Positions 43,801 to 53,896 of a stretch of 64,000 nucleotides of DNA are shown here, in pieces. A program made the position numbers and the translations under genes. The DNA lies in the NCBI RefSeq assembly GCF_052056485.1, contig NZ_CP183948.1, positions 3,100,001-3,164,000 of the forward strand, written 5' to 3'. The notes below the pieces were generated by a model. It ran no database searches, was not told the DNA's origin, and saw nothing but the letters and a program-made list of their open reading frames with translations. Numbering within the stretch: position 1 is the first letter of the stretch; each line of letters begins with the position of its first letter. This DNA is from Paenibacillus_AQ nitricinens (GTDB lineage Bacteria > Bacillota > Bacilli > Paenibacillales > Paenibacillaceae).

Positions 43801-44018
43801 AAGGCTCTAGCCTCTATTGAGCATCAGCTTTCCGAAGTAGATGATACTGTCCTTAAAGCTCAAGAAGCAGTCATGAAGCACGATTCATCGAAAAGAGATT
43901 AATAACTTCTGAATTGGAGAGATTTGCCCTTTCAATTACTGAAATGGCAGGCCGCGAACGATGAAGATCTAATTCCATTCGGAAAACTGGAAAACCTATT
44001 GAGAATGAATGGATGATA
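43801..44018 (+). pseudogene. Frame remnant with tandem stop codons, unknown family
   Basis: One frame reads as protein-like sequence (KALASIEHQLSEVDDTV..., then LLKWQAANDEDLIPFGK...) but is interrupted by TAATAA at 43900-43905 and lacks a start. It looks like a decayed gene. I recognise no family. Confidence 0.35.
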
Positions 44019-44105
44019 AGCCCTCTTGATTGATGAACTGCTTTCATAGATAATCATCACTATTCCATAATTGATCCCACTCGTCCTGATTAATAAGAGC
44101 AGTTC

Positions 44106-44278
44106 AATATCATTCGCACTAAACCAACCATACCCCCACAGGTGGGTCCTTGGCTCGCGAACCACGTTGTGGAAATTCAAACCATGTCTACGGTGGTGCC
44201 AGAAAGTCCAAATGACACTGTGAAGCGCTTGCTCGGCAGAGAGCCCCTACGCTAAATGCTTTTCTGCATGAGTGGTAG
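44106..44278 (+). pseudogene. Remnant of an NmrA/SDR-like oxidoreductase C-terminus
   Basis: Frame reading PWLANHVVEIQTMSTVVPE then SPNDTVKRLLGREPL resembles the C-terminal part of NAD(P)-binding NmrA-like proteins. A -1 shift near 44250 continues as TLNAFLHEW, the expected next motif (REP.TL..F....). No upstream part of the gene is present. Similarity judged by eye. Confidence 0.4.
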
Positions 44279-44310
44279 AAAATTTCCGGTAGAGGCGGAG
44301 TCCACCTATT

Positions 44311-44451
44311 TTGAAATTTGTGTCGTCGTTGGCAGCATTTTATTCCGATCTCAGACAAGTCTTTGAGCTGACGAAAAACGATACTTTAATAAATAAGCAG
44401 CAGTCTAGGGCATTATTTTCCTTGAACAAGGGTAATGGTTCTAGAGTATGA
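44311..44451 (+). pseudogene. Possible STAS-domain remnant
   Basis: Frame LKFVSSLAAFYSDLRQVFEL followed by TKNDTLINKQQSRALF resembles the end of STAS (anti-sigma antagonist-like) proteins, where 'VFELTxLDxxF' is common. No start and no N-terminal part. Weak by-eye evidence. Confidence 0.3.
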
Positions 44452-44538
44452 TAGCGGAATTCTTGGATGAGAGATCAGGATTACTGATGTACAAGGTAGA
44501 AGACAACTGAAAGTAGAACAAAAGAGTGAATTCCTTCC

Positions 44539-44561
44539 AAAAGCGCCGTAAGGCGTTTTTC
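44539..44561 (+). terminator. Possible intrinsic terminator
   Basis: GCGCC/GGCG(T) stem with a GTAA loop and five T. Confidence 0.5.
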
Positions 44562-44642
44562 ATTGTGCAGTTTGTCTTTGAAATCCGATATGATACTATA
44601 AGCTTAATGTGCTGAAAACGTATAAAAGAGAGGGATACATAT

Positions 44643-45803
44643 ATGACCAACAAGCTATACTACAATTCTACATACCTTACTGATTGGGAGACTTGTATCG
44701 CTGAAACCATAGAACGAGAAGATGGACTCTATGTTATTTTGGAGGAGACGGCTTTTTATCCGCATGGCGGTGGGCAACCTTGTGATTTAGGGACTATTGG
44801 GGATATCCCGGTACTTGATGTAATCAGTGAGGAAGATCTTGTCCTGCATAAGCTGGAACGTCTGCCTGATGATTTATCCGTCACTTGTCAAATCGATTGG
44901 AAGAGAAGATTTGATCATATGCAGCAGCATAGTGGACAACACTTGCTCTCAGCCACCTGTCTCGACTTGTACCAGTTTATGACTCTAAGCTTTCATTTGG
45001 GTGAGGATTATTGCACTATTGATATTGAAGCGCCAGAACTGTCGCCTAAACAACTTCATTCCATAGAGTGGGAGGTTAATCGGCAGATTTACCAGAACCA
45101 TAACATCCTTAGCTATTTTGTAACAGGGGATGAGGCTTCACAGCTTAAACTGGTCAAACAGCCAACGGTGACGGAGAATATCCGGATTGTAGAGATCAAA
45201 GATGTTGAATATAACGCTTGCGGTGGTACACATGTATCTGCAACAGGTGAGATTGGTATGATTAAGCTACTGAAAACAGAGAAAATAAAAGGGAATACAC
45301 GGATTTATTTTAAATGTGGATACCGTGCTCTAGCGGAATTTAATAACACACAGCACATCCTAGGAACATTATCTTCCAAATTGAAGACGGGAAAAGATGA
45401 AATCATCGATCACATTGAAAAATGGGAGAATGAACAAAAGCAGCTGCAGGCTGAAAATAACCTTCTTAAAGAGAAAAATGATGATTATGTCGTACAGGAA
45501 CTTTTAACACAACTAGAAGGAAAGCAGATCGCTAAAGTGTTCGAGGATAAATCGCTGAAAGATTTACAAAACTTAGCGAATAAGCTGACTGCCAAAAGTG
45601 ATGTTCCGGTATTGTTGGCTACTTCTGCAGAGAATAAAGTTGTATTTGCACAGAATGGCAGCGCGGAGGTCTCCTGTGGAGCCTTTTTCAAAGAGCATCT
45701 CAGTTCCTACAATGGAAAAGGTGGAGGCAGTGATAAATTAGCACAAGCTGGATTCCTGACATGGGGAGACGCTTTGGCGTTTTATGAGTTTGCTAGGAGT
45801 TAA
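44643..45803 (+). CDS. AlaX-type alanyl-tRNA editing protein (with DHHA1)
   Basis: 386 residues. Homologous to the editing part of alanyl-tRNA synthetase. AFYPHGGGQPCDLGT opens the domain; zinc ligands lie in HMQQHSGQHLLSA (HxxxH) and NACGGTH (Cys, His). A coiled region then leads to a C-terminal DHHA1 domain with GKGGGSDKLAQAG. It removes serine or glycine wrongly attached to tRNA-Ala. The presence of DHHA1 marks the longer AlaX-L type. ATG 44643 with AGAGAGGG upstream. Confidence 0.9.
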   Translation: MTNKLYYNSTYLTDWETCIAETIEREDGLYVILEETAFYPHGGGQPCDLGTIGDIPVLDVISEEDLVLHKLERLPDDLSVTCQIDWKRRFDHMQQHSGQHLLSATCLDLYQFMTLSFHLGEDYCTIDIEAPELSPKQLHSIEWEVNRQIYQNHNILSYFVTGDEASQLKLVKQPTVTENIRIVEIKDVEYNACGGTHVSATGEIGMIKLLKTEKIKGNTRIYFKCGYRALAEFNNTQHILGTLSSKLKTGKDEIIDHIEKWENEQKQLQAENNLLKEKNDDYVVQELLTQLEGKQIAKVFEDKSLKDLQNLANKLTAKSDVPVLLATSAENKVVFAQNGSAEVSCGAFFKEHLSSYNGKGGGSDKLAQAGFLTWGDALAFYEFARS

Positions 45804-45824
45804 GATTGCTTTATAAAAGACAGA

Positions 45825-45865
45825 AGACCTGACTGCGGTAAACTACTGTGGATCAGGTCTTTTTT
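45825..45865 (+). terminator. Intrinsic terminator of the AlaX gene
   Basis: AGACCTGA/TCAGGTCT across a 20-nt loop, with TTTTT tail. Confidence 0.8.
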
Positions 45866-45949
45866 ATGCCTAAAGCGAAAACAAGAAACTTTTTCCAAAA
45901 TATACCGTCTAATTACATATAATTATAGAGCCGAGGGAGACGAAAATAA

Positions 45950-47092
45950 ATGAATAAATGGAAGGTAACGTTAGGAATCTTGACTGTTTTGATTTTAAGT
46001 ACGGGGTATGGATCGGTATCAGCCCAAGCAGAAAAGCAAATTCAATTCAACTATAAAGAAATCGGAATCAGCAGTAAACAGGTGATCACGGAGAATACAA
46101 CTTTTGTGCCCCTGAAATCACTCGCAGATGCTATGGGGTATACATTATCTTGGGATCAATCATCCCAAACGGCCAAGCTTGTTCGTCCTGAACGTGAGGT
46201 TATCTTCACAGCCGGTACTGTAAAGTCAAAAGTGAACGGGGCGGTAATGACCTTAACAAAATCCCCGCGTATTATAAAAGGCACGGTGTATGTGCCATTG
46301 GTCTCAGCGGTCAGTGTACTTGGAGGTAAAGCGGGGCTTAATAAAATGGATGGCGTTATCCAAATTGTAGATGAAGCTAAATTGGTTTCTGCTTCTGTAG
46401 ATGGAAGATTCTATTGGATATCTCAGAAAAACGGAAATTTGTATTACCGTGCTACGTCAGCTGGAAAACCAGTAATTATTGGGCAACTACCTTTTAAGGA
46501 ATCTGCGTACAACTACGCTTTTGAGATTAAAAAAATGGCCAATGGTACGGACCTACTCCAGTTGACGGACAATCATTATGCCATGTTCACGGATTTCAAT
46601 AGCAGTTATCAAGTATTGGTTAAAGCGGGCACTATTCTCAAGCAAATGGACTATCATTACAACAACTCGGCTTATATCCATGCACCACAAGTGCCTTCCA
46701 CTCAGGTGTATATGACCGATGGGAAGAATGTGCAATATATTTCTAAGGATGGCGGTTTGGGCAAGTTATTTGAGATGGAAAAGTTAACAGGAGCAACTGG
46801 AGATTTCATAGTGGAGTATGCTGCGGAAGATGTGGCGCTCATACGTTTATTAGATACGACACACTTATATTTGGTTTATAGCAGCAGTGGGAAAATCATC
46901 AATCTCAGCGAACAACTCATTACCAGTGAGGATCGTAAAGAATGGGATAGAGTAAATGATGGCAGAGATCCATATGTATTGACCAGAATGTTAGTGTTGA
47001 AGAGTCGCAAAGGGAATGTAATGACATTCACCTATACTCCAATCCTTGAGGAAAAAACAAAAACAGTGACATTTACACTTCAAACAAATTAA
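45950..47092 (+). CDS. Exported protein with copper amine oxidase N-terminal domain
   Basis: 380 residues: signal peptide (1-25, ending SVSAQA), then a copper amine oxidase-like N-terminal domain (TFVPLKSLADAMGYTLSWDQ, then VYVPLVSAVSVLGGK), a module frequent in Paenibacillus surface proteins. The remaining 230 residues are beta-rich with an unknown fold. It is probably cell-wall associated. The domain name does not imply amine oxidase activity; the catalytic domain is absent. Monocistronic with a clear terminator. Confidence 0.85.
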   Translation: MNKWKVTLGILTVLILSTGYGSVSAQAEKQIQFNYKEIGISSKQVITENTTFVPLKSLADAMGYTLSWDQSSQTAKLVRPEREVIFTAGTVKSKVNGAVMTLTKSPRIIKGTVYVPLVSAVSVLGGKAGLNKMDGVIQIVDEAKLVSASVDGRFYWISQKNGNLYYRATSAGKPVIIGQLPFKESAYNYAFEIKKMANGTDLLQLTDNHYAMFTDFNSSYQVLVKAGTILKQMDYHYNNSAYIHAPQVPSTQVYMTDGKNVQYISKDGGLGKLFEMEKLTGATGDFIVEYAAEDVALIRLLDTTHLYLVYSSSGKIINLSEQLITSEDRKEWDRVNDGRDPYVLTRMLVLKSRKGNVMTFTYTPILEEKTKTVTFTLQTN

Positions 47093-47118
47093 TTTCAATC
47101 ACTTTTATGTAATAAGTA

Positions 47119-47152
47119 AAAAGAGAGCGATGTTTAAAATCGCTCTTTTTTT
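47119..47152. terminator. Bidirectional intrinsic terminator
   Basis: AAGAGAGCGAT/ATCGCTCTTTTTTT around GTTTAAA; convergent genes on either side. Confidence 0.88.
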
Positions 47153-47162
47153 GTATTTTGGA

Positions 47163-47963
47163 TTATTTCATCATCATCGTACTTCCACCCTTAATCTGAA
47201 CAGGTTGATCATTTACGGATACCCAGACATCTATAGCCGAGTTGTTCCGGATGACCGTTTTGTCAGCACTCATTTTCAGTGAATATAGCGCAGCAACGTA
47301 ATCATAAATCTCTATATTGGTAGCGTACCAAATATCCGAATGTCCACCTGCTTGTTGGCAAAAGGATTCGATAAGCTCCCAATTGTTTTGCTGTGCAAAT
47401 TCATAACTATGACCCCAAACATAACAGAGTCTCAATTTCTGGGATGGCCCTTCCGTTGTAAATCGCTCCCATATGTGATGCAGATCTTCTATATGATGAC
47501 ATGTTGGATGCCACTCCATGAAATTCAAAGGCATATCAAACTGTTTGGTAGAATGGACAGTGCGGCTGTATTCAATCCCAACTGACTGTAGAGGAGCAAT
47601 GATTTCCTGAGAATATGTACCGTAGGGATAGGACATGCCTCGTACCGGATAATCTACTAGTTTCTCCAGTCGCTTACGATCTTCGAACAGCTCATCGATT
47701 ACCATAGGTAAAGGTAGACGCTCTAGATGTGGATGGGTAACGGAATGGGCAGATACTTCATGGTTTTTGAGCGAATGTTTAACATCAGCAGAAGATAAGA
47801 ACCCGGGTGCGTTTATCATAGCGCTATTTAAATGGAAAGTTCCTTTAATCCCATATTGATCAAAAATCTCCGCCAAGCGAATATCGTGTTTCTGTCCGTC
47901 ATCATAGCTCATGGTGAGCGCCTTGGGCAATCCGCCCGGGAATAAGTTAAATTGAAGTTTCAT
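47163..47963 (-). CDS. Polysaccharide deacetylase (CE4)
   Basis: 266 residues with the NodB-homology fold. Motif 1 is MSYDDGQKHD (metal-binding and catalytic Asp pair in SYDDG), motif 2 is AHSVTHPHLE (HS..TH metal histidines), and YPYG follows as motif 3. No signal peptide is visible, so it is probably cytoplasmic or exported non-classically; the absence is unusual for chitin or peptidoglycan deacetylases. It is divergent from the ABC exporter pair with overlapping 5' regions. Confidence 0.85.
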   Translation of the reverse strand: MKLQFNLFPGGLPKALTMSYDDGQKHDIRLAEIFDQYGIKGTFHLNSAMINAPGFLSSADVKHSLKNHEVSAHSVTHPHLERLPLPMVIDELFEDRKRLEKLVDYPVRGMSYPYGTYSQEIIAPLQSVGIEYSRTVHSTKQFDMPLNFMEWHPTCHHIEDLHHIWERFTTEGPSQKLRLCYVWGHSYEFAQQNNWELIESFCQQAGGHSDIWYATNIEIYDYVAALYSLKMSADKTVIRNNSAIDVWVSVNDQPVQIKGGSTMMMK

Positions 47964-48071
47964 GAATGTACACTCCTGTTCATTTGGTTATTTCGAAAAT
48001 TACCTCTTCCAATTATAAACATTAAACGTTATAATCGGTTTCCACATCTAAACAATGAAAGTGTTTACAGA

Positions 48072-49841
48072 ATGGAATACACTTATAAGGAGAGATGCTG
48101 CCTGCCTGACTTTCTCTATGTTGTAAAACTATTATATGTGAAAGACAGAAGAAACTCACTTTTATATTTTATCACTAACTTACTGAGTGCCCCAATCCTT
48201 TTTGCAGAATTGTTCACAACGAAATATGTGATCGACCTCATTCAGAACTTCAATCCTAACGCCTACCAACATATTTTGTTATTAGTGAGTTTGCTTATCC
48301 TAATGTTATATCTCGCGGGCTTTAATAGTTCTCTTCGAGCCATTTCTATCACCAATTTAACATCCACTTGTATCTATGAACTGGAACATAGTATTTTGGA
48401 AAAGACTTCTAAATTATCTACGGCACTTTTGGAAGACCCCACTACAAAAACTAAAAGAGAAAAAGCAAAACGACTTTCTTTGATTGATCTGTTAGACCAA
48501 TGGACGAGCGTAACAGTTCACCTAATAACATTAGTTGCGTTAATGGTTGTCTTATCTGTTTATGGCTTCTATATTCTGGCTTTGATTATTTTAGGGGTGC
48601 AGATTCTACAGCTTTATCTTATGAAGCGAATGTCACAGAAAGTAGAGTCCATTTCAGCGGATCAAACCTCCTCTATACGTATGATCAACTATTTAGTTGA
48701 TTTGTTAGTTAATAGAAATACGATTCCAGAAGTAAGAATGTATAGAATGTCCTCCTATTTGTTTTCCTCAATGAAAGAGAGCTTTAAGAGTAACTTCAAA
48801 CAAATGCACCGTAAGGTTATTTATTCTGAAAGCCTCAACTTCTCCCAAAGCTTAATCATGATCTTATTAAATGGGACAACGATTGCCATTTTGGCGATCA
48901 CGATTGGAAGTAGCGGACAGAGCGCTGGACTGTTTGTGTTATTACTTCAGATATCCAGTCAATTATTCATCGTTATTCCTGCATTCACAAGAGTTTACGC
49001 TGATTTGGCGAAGAGTCGTTTACGGTACGAGGATTATACGTCTTATTTAGATTTGGAAGAGCAGGTACTTAGAGATCAGGAGGTGAACTCAAATATAAAC
49101 ACGGATCCGATGAAGGTCCAAGTTCACCAGTTGTTTTTTAGATATCCGACCAACGCCAATAACACCCTTAGTAATATAAACATGACTATTCATCCAGGTG
49201 AACGAATTGCTTTTGTAGGTGAGAATGGCTCGGGTAAATCTACGCTTGTTAAGTTGATCTTAGGGTTGTATCCTGCAACAGCTGGAAACATCCAGTGGTT
49301 TAAAGGTGCACATGAAGTCTTAGCGCATAATGTGACACAGGATACCAGAGTTGTTTTTCAGGATTTCATTAAGTTACAAAGACCAATTAGAGAAAACATT
49401 GCGTTAGGTAATATGGCTACTATTCATGACGATTCAAGACTATTATCCGCGATGAGAACAGCAGAGGCTGATCATTATGGTGTTGCGTTGGACTCCTTAG
49501 TAGGTCCTCAGTTTGGAGGGATAGATTTATCTGGGGGGCAGTGGCAAAGACTTGCAATTGCGCGAGCCTATCTCAATGACGGTGCTCTAATGATTTTTGA
49601 TGAGCCGACTGCTGCCTTGGATCCTTATGCAGAACAACAGGCGTTTGATACTTTTATGAAATTAGGAGAACAGCAGACTTCCATAATTGTGACTCATCGG
49701 CTGTATATGTCCAAATTCGTCGATAGAATTTTTCTGTTTGAGCATGGAGAAATCGTGGAAAGTGGAACACATGATGAATTAATGAGGGTGGATGGTAAAT
49801 ACAAAAAGATGTTTAATCGCCAGTCCTCTTTATATGTATGA
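48072..49841 (+). CDS. ABC exporter subunit A (transmembrane plus ATPase)
   Basis: 589 residues from ATG 48072: six membrane helices in the first 300 residues and a C-terminal ABC domain. The domain has Walker A GENGSGKST, signature LSGGQWQR and Walker B LMIFDEPTAALD. The start is uncertain: the frame extends upstream to 47952, overlapping the divergent gene, and the AAGGAG at 48090 lies before no ATG, GTG or TTG in frame. It forms a pair with the next gene (ends 14 bases before it). Substrate unknown; similar pairs export peptides or lipids. Confidence 0.85.
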   Translation: MEYTYKERCCLPDFLYVVKLLYVKDRRNSLLYFITNLLSAPILFAELFTTKYVIDLIQNFNPNAYQHILLLVSLLILMLYLAGFNSSLRAISITNLTSTCIYELEHSILEKTSKLSTALLEDPTTKTKREKAKRLSLIDLLDQWTSVTVHLITLVALMVVLSVYGFYILALIILGVQILQLYLMKRMSQKVESISADQTSSIRMINYLVDLLVNRNTIPEVRMYRMSSYLFSSMKESFKSNFKQMHRKVIYSESLNFSQSLIMILLNGTTIAILAITIGSSGQSAGLFVLLLQISSQLFIVIPAFTRVYADLAKSRLRYEDYTSYLDLEEQVLRDQEVNSNINTDPMKVQVHQLFFRYPTNANNTLSNINMTIHPGERIAFVGENGSGKSTLVKLILGLYPATAGNIQWFKGAHEVLAHNVTQDTRVVFQDFIKLQRPIRENIALGNMATIHDDSRLLSAMRTAEADHYGVALDSLVGPQFGGIDLSGGQWQRLAIARAYLNDGALMIFDEPTAALDPYAEQQAFDTFMKLGEQQTSIIVTHRLYMSKFVDRIFLFEHGEIVESGTHDELMRVDGKYKKMFNRQSSLYV

Positions 49842-49855
49842 GAAAGGAGCGATTC

Positions 49856-51598
49856 ATGCTGAAGTCTGACATATCTAATTTTGTAATAATACTCGTGAGA
49901 ATGGTTAAAAAAAGTCCGATGACCTCAACGATCACTATCATAGTCCCTATAATCAGTGGATTATTAACTTTTTATTCTTACGCTGTCCAAGTGAATATCA
50001 TTAACGGTGTGGCTCGCGGTGTTATGACCCTGCTCCCTATTCTATGGTTTGTTGTGATTCATGGCGTACAAGCTTGTTCATTAAGCATAACCAACATGAT
50101 GAAGAATCGAATGAATGCGGAACTAACCCTAGCTTTTCAATCCGAATTGATAGATATTGCAAACCGGGTTGATTTTGAGGATTTTGATGATGAAGAGTTT
50201 GGAAATAAACTGCAAAGAGCTAAAAAGGTAGTTGGAGAAGATTTAGAGGGGATTACAGGTTTTTTGGTATCTAGTGTAGGAATTATCTCAGGATTAATAA
50301 GCATCATCTGGTTGTCGGTGACAAGTGGTTATTTCTTGGTCACATTCGTAGTAACACTAATGATCGTGACTACCTTATCCATTCGATTATTTACGGAAAT
50401 TAAAGTGAGAAGAACAGGAAGAGAGCTCACCTTTGATGGAAGAATGGGTGACTATCTTGCTAACACTTTGGAAGACCCTAATGCGATTAGAGAAATGCGA
50501 ATTTATAACTCCATCTCTTATTTTACAAATCTCTGGGCAATGATTATGAAGAAGCAGCATAATAAAAGATTTAGCGCCAGAAAATTCGAGATCAAAACAG
50601 GGATGGTTGTGGCTATGGTCCAGACGAGTGCTATCTTTGTAGTTCTAGTGTACCTGTTAAACAAAATGGGGGATTCTAATACAGTTACAATTGGAACAAT
50701 TTCGGTGTTATTTATGGCGCTGTTATCGAGTGGTGGTAAGATTATGAGTTTGACCTGGCCATTAAGCAAGCTTTACATCAGCAGTAGCAAATTATATGAC
50801 TTAAATGAAGTACTTACATATAAGAACAGGGATTTTCGCAAAAATAACATCAATAATTCAACTGATGCTATTCTCCCAATTAGCGTTTCAAATGTCTATT
50901 TTAAATACGCCAAATCGAACAAGAATGTCTTATCTAACATCAATATGACCATAAAGCCGGGTGAGAAAATAGCCATCGTCGGTGAAAATGGAGCAGGGAA
51001 ATCTACGTTGATTAAAATGTTGTTAGCTCAATATAGACCAAGCTCCGGAACGATTTGCTGGAAGGGTCATTTAGAACCTCGCGGAAAGGTGTCCGTCGTA
51101 TTCCAGAATGCTGTAAAGTTTGAACTGACACTAAGAGAAAATATCCTATTGGGCGATGCGAATACACCTTCAGATGATGCTAAAATACTAAGGGTTCTAG
51201 AACAATGTGAGCTGATAGATTTGCTCCATGAATTAGGCGGATTAGATGTGAATTTGGGGCAATTAGTAGAAGGAAGCAGGCAGCTATCAGGTGGACAATG
51301 GCAAAAGCTGGCGATTGCCCGCGCGTTATACAATGATGCGGAGCTTATAGTATTCGATGAACCTACTTCTGCGATTGACCCGAATGCCGAGATGGAGATC
51401 TATACGAAATTATTAGAAATCTGCCAAGATAAAGCAGCTATTTTTATTTCACATCGCTTGGGTTGGGCGAAGAATGTTGATACGATCTATGTTATGTATC
51501 ATGGAGAAATTGCTGAAGTAGGAGATCATCAAGACTTAGTACATCACAATGGGATTTATGCAAACATGTACGCTTTACAATCCTCTTGGTATAAGTAG
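49856..51598 (+). CDS. ABC exporter subunit B (transmembrane plus ATPase)
   Basis: 580 residues: TMD with about six helices, then an ABC domain. Motifs are Walker A GENGAGKST, signature LSGGQWQK and Walker B LIVFDEPTSAID. Both subunits keep consensus motifs, so I see no obvious degenerate site. ATG 49856 follows AAAGGAG; an in-frame ATG at 49838 overlaps the first gene's stop. The two half-transporters should form a heterodimer. Confidence 0.88.
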   Translation: MLKSDISNFVIILVRMVKKSPMTSTITIIVPIISGLLTFYSYAVQVNIINGVARGVMTLLPILWFVVIHGVQACSLSITNMMKNRMNAELTLAFQSELIDIANRVDFEDFDDEEFGNKLQRAKKVVGEDLEGITGFLVSSVGIISGLISIIWLSVTSGYFLVTFVVTLMIVTTLSIRLFTEIKVRRTGRELTFDGRMGDYLANTLEDPNAIREMRIYNSISYFTNLWAMIMKKQHNKRFSARKFEIKTGMVVAMVQTSAIFVVLVYLLNKMGDSNTVTIGTISVLFMALLSSGGKIMSLTWPLSKLYISSSKLYDLNEVLTYKNRDFRKNNINNSTDAILPISVSNVYFKYAKSNKNVLSNINMTIKPGEKIAIVGENGAGKSTLIKMLLAQYRPSSGTICWKGHLEPRGKVSVVFQNAVKFELTLRENILLGDANTPSDDAKILRVLEQCELIDLLHELGGLDVNLGQLVEGSRQLSGGQWQKLAIARALYNDAELIVFDEPTSAIDPNAEMEIYTKLLEICQDKAAIFISHRLGWAKNVDTIYVMYHGEIAEVGDHQDLVHHNGIYANMYALQSSWYK

Positions 51599-51642
51599 CT
51601 TATTAGATGTGATTGCGGTTGATATAAGATGGCATATTCTCC

Positions 51643-52539
51643 TTAACTATACTCATGAGGTTTACTAAAAAAATCCACAACAAATTTCTGGAATTGTATA
51701 GCCGCTTGTGATAAAAAGTGTTTTCTGCTCCAGGCGATGCCAAAAGTGCGCTGACAAAACGGATCGGTTATTTTCAATTGAACGATTTCTGTGTTTTTAC
51801 TTCTCCTGCTTAAGGCTAAAGGGAGAGTAAAGGTGATACCCAGCCCCATCTCAACTAAGGTTTGAACGGCACTTACTTCTTCGAGCTCGAAAGCAATTAG
51901 TGGTTCGAATCCAGCTTGACGGCAAAATGCATCTGTAATTTCACGGAAATTAGATCTAGAAGACAAAGAAATGAAATTCTCACCGGCAGCTTCAATCAAA
52001 GAAATACTTTCGCGATTGGCAAAACGATGATTCTTCGGCACACTTAAACATAATTCCTCTTCTGCTAAGGTAAACCATTCGATGTCTGGTCCGGTAACAG
52101 GTGTCGAAGATATACAAAAATCAATCACTGCACTCTCCAGATCGTTTCTCATTTCTAATGCTGAGCCAAGCTGACGCTGAATGATCCGAACGTGCGGGTG
52201 AAGGGTAAGAAACTCTTTTAGTAAAGTGGGCAATACATACGGTAGTGTTACTGCTATAGATATTACTCCATGTTCAAGTCCGGCCATATCCGTGAGCTGA
52301 TGCTGACCTTCATCCAGTTCCAGAAATGCTTGCTCCACACGACGAAGATATGTTTTTCCGAATTCGTTCAATTTTAAATTTCTGCCTTGGCGTTCAAATA
52401 AGGGAACACCTAAGCTTTTCTCCAAACGTTGGATGGAATTGCTAAGTGAGGGTTGAGATACATTTAATTCTTTGGCGGCATTAGTCATGTGCTCAAGACG
52501 AGCAACTACACGGAAATATTGAAGCTGAAGGAATTCCAT
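51643..52539 (-). CDS. LysR-family regulator
   Basis: 298 residues. Winged helix LQLQYFRVVARLEHMTNAAKE with SQPSLSNSIQRLEKSLG as recognition helix, then a PBP-like effector domain. It is divergent from an MFS transporter gene and most likely controls it; the 133-base intergenic region is AT-rich with a TATACT box near 52622. Confidence 0.88.
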   Translation of the reverse strand: MEFLQLQYFRVVARLEHMTNAAKELNVSQPSLSNSIQRLEKSLGVPLFERQGRNLKLNEFGKTYLRRVEQAFLELDEGQHQLTDMAGLEHGVISIAVTLPYVLPTLLKEFLTLHPHVRIIQRQLGSALEMRNDLESAVIDFCISSTPVTGPDIEWFTLAEEELCLSVPKNHRFANRESISLIEAAGENFISLSSRSNFREITDAFCRQAGFEPLIAFELEEVSAVQTLVEMGLGITFTLPLALSRRSKNTEIVQLKITDPFCQRTFGIAWSRKHFLSQAAIQFQKFVVDFFSKPHEYS

Positions 52540-52672
52540 AACATTGACCTCTCTTTATTCATAACTCTAATGTGATATATCCATCATATAATATGTATTT
52601 TACTTAATTAATTTTCGGTCCTATACTATTGTAACATATAAAAAGATATAGGTAGGATGGAGAGAGTCTGCT

Positions 52673-53896
52673 GTGATTAGAGAGAAAATTTGGACCCAGA
52701 ATTTTATTGTTGTTTGTTTGAGTAGTTTTTTTATGTTTCTGACCTTTTACATTCTGGCGACTGCATTCCCGTTATACGTGAAGGAAAGCTTGCACGGGAA
52801 TCAGCAGCAAATGGGGTTAGCCATTACCATCTATGTCCTCGGAGGTGTATTGATCCGTCCTTTTTCAGGACAATGGGTTGATAAATTCGGTAAAAAGAAA
52901 ATGGCGGTTATTGGGGTGGTCTTATTCCTACTCGCCTGTATAGGATACTTCGGAGCTAATGGAATTGTATTGTTTCTGGTGATTCGTTTCATTCACGGTA
53001 TGAGTTATGCGGTTGCTTCGACAGCGACAAGTACAATAGCTTCCACACTAATCCCGTACTCACGCCAGGGTGAAGGCATCGGTTATTTTAGTATGTTTAT
53101 GAGCATTGCGATGGTCATTGGACCAGCTTTGGGTCTTTTTCTATGGAAAGATGAGAACATTCATGTATTGCTGTTAGGTGTATGTGTGATTGCTGCGCTT
53201 TCGCTGTTATTCACATTAGGCGTTCGTATGCCCAAAGAAGCGAAGGATACGGTTAAAGAGGCCATTAGGGAACCTGTGAAGATGCGAAAGGGTCTTCGCT
53301 GGAGTGATGTCATTGAACCCAAAGCACTGCCCATCTCGCTTGTCGGATTTACGCTTGCGTTCTCCTATAGTTCTTTATCTGGTTTTATCGCTTCTTTTAC
53401 AAAAGAAATTAACCAATCACAGCTTACCGGTTATTTTTTTGTGGCCTTTGCGATTATGATTGTGCTGTTTCGACCGCTAATCGGTAAAGTATTCGATAAA
53501 TATAATGAACATATTCTCATTTATCCCGGAATTCTGATCTTTGCTGTAGGTCTGCTTAGCTTAAGTCAAGCTAAATCCGGATTCATGCTGATGTTCTCAG
53601 GCATCATTATGGGGGTTGGGTATGGCGCACTTATGCCATGCTTTCAGACGCTTGCACTAAAATTAGCCGATAAAGAACGTAGAGGAAGCGCAAATGGAAC
53701 CTTTTTCTTGTTATTTGATTTGGGGTATGGAGCGGGTTCTTATATTATGGGTGTAGTTGCTTCTTATACAGATTACCGTATGATGTACGAAGTTGCAGGG
53801 TTCGTGACGCTTATCTCAGTTGCTGTATACTATTTGCTTCATCACCTACCTCAATCTAAGCTTCGCGTTCAAAAATCTAAAGCTGACGTTGCATAA
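52673..53896 (+). CDS. MFS transporter (12 helices)
   Basis: 407 residues with about 12 hydrophobic segments and a motif-A loop GQWVDKFGKKKMAV after helix 2. GTG start at 52673 behind GGAGAGA. It is a drug or metabolite efflux type (DHA1-like) by general pattern; substrate unknown. The divergent LysR gene suggests ligand-induced expression. Confidence 0.88.
   Translation: MIREKIWTQNFIVVCLSSFFMFLTFYILATAFPLYVKESLHGNQQQMGLAITIYVLGGVLIRPFSGQWVDKFGKKKMAVIGVVLFLLACIGYFGANGIVLFLVIRFIHGMSYAVASTATSTIASTLIPYSRQGEGIGYFSMFMSIAMVIGPALGLFLWKDENIHVLLLGVCVIAALSLLFTLGVRMPKEAKDTVKEAIREPVKMRKGLRWSDVIEPKALPISLVGFTLAFSYSSLSGFIASFTKEINQSQLTGYFFVAFAIMIVLFRPLIGKVFDKYNEHILIYPGILIFAVGLLSLSQAKSGFMLMFSGIIMGVGYGALMPCFQTLALKLADKERRGSANGTFFLLFDLGYGAGSYIMGVVASYTDYRMMYEVAGFVTLISVAVYYLLHHLPQSKLRVQKSKADVA

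Noticed and set aside
43932..44180. 82-aa minus-strand frame in the remnant zone
   Set aside because: No ribosome site and no family resemblance; the plus-strand frames show better protein-like remnants.
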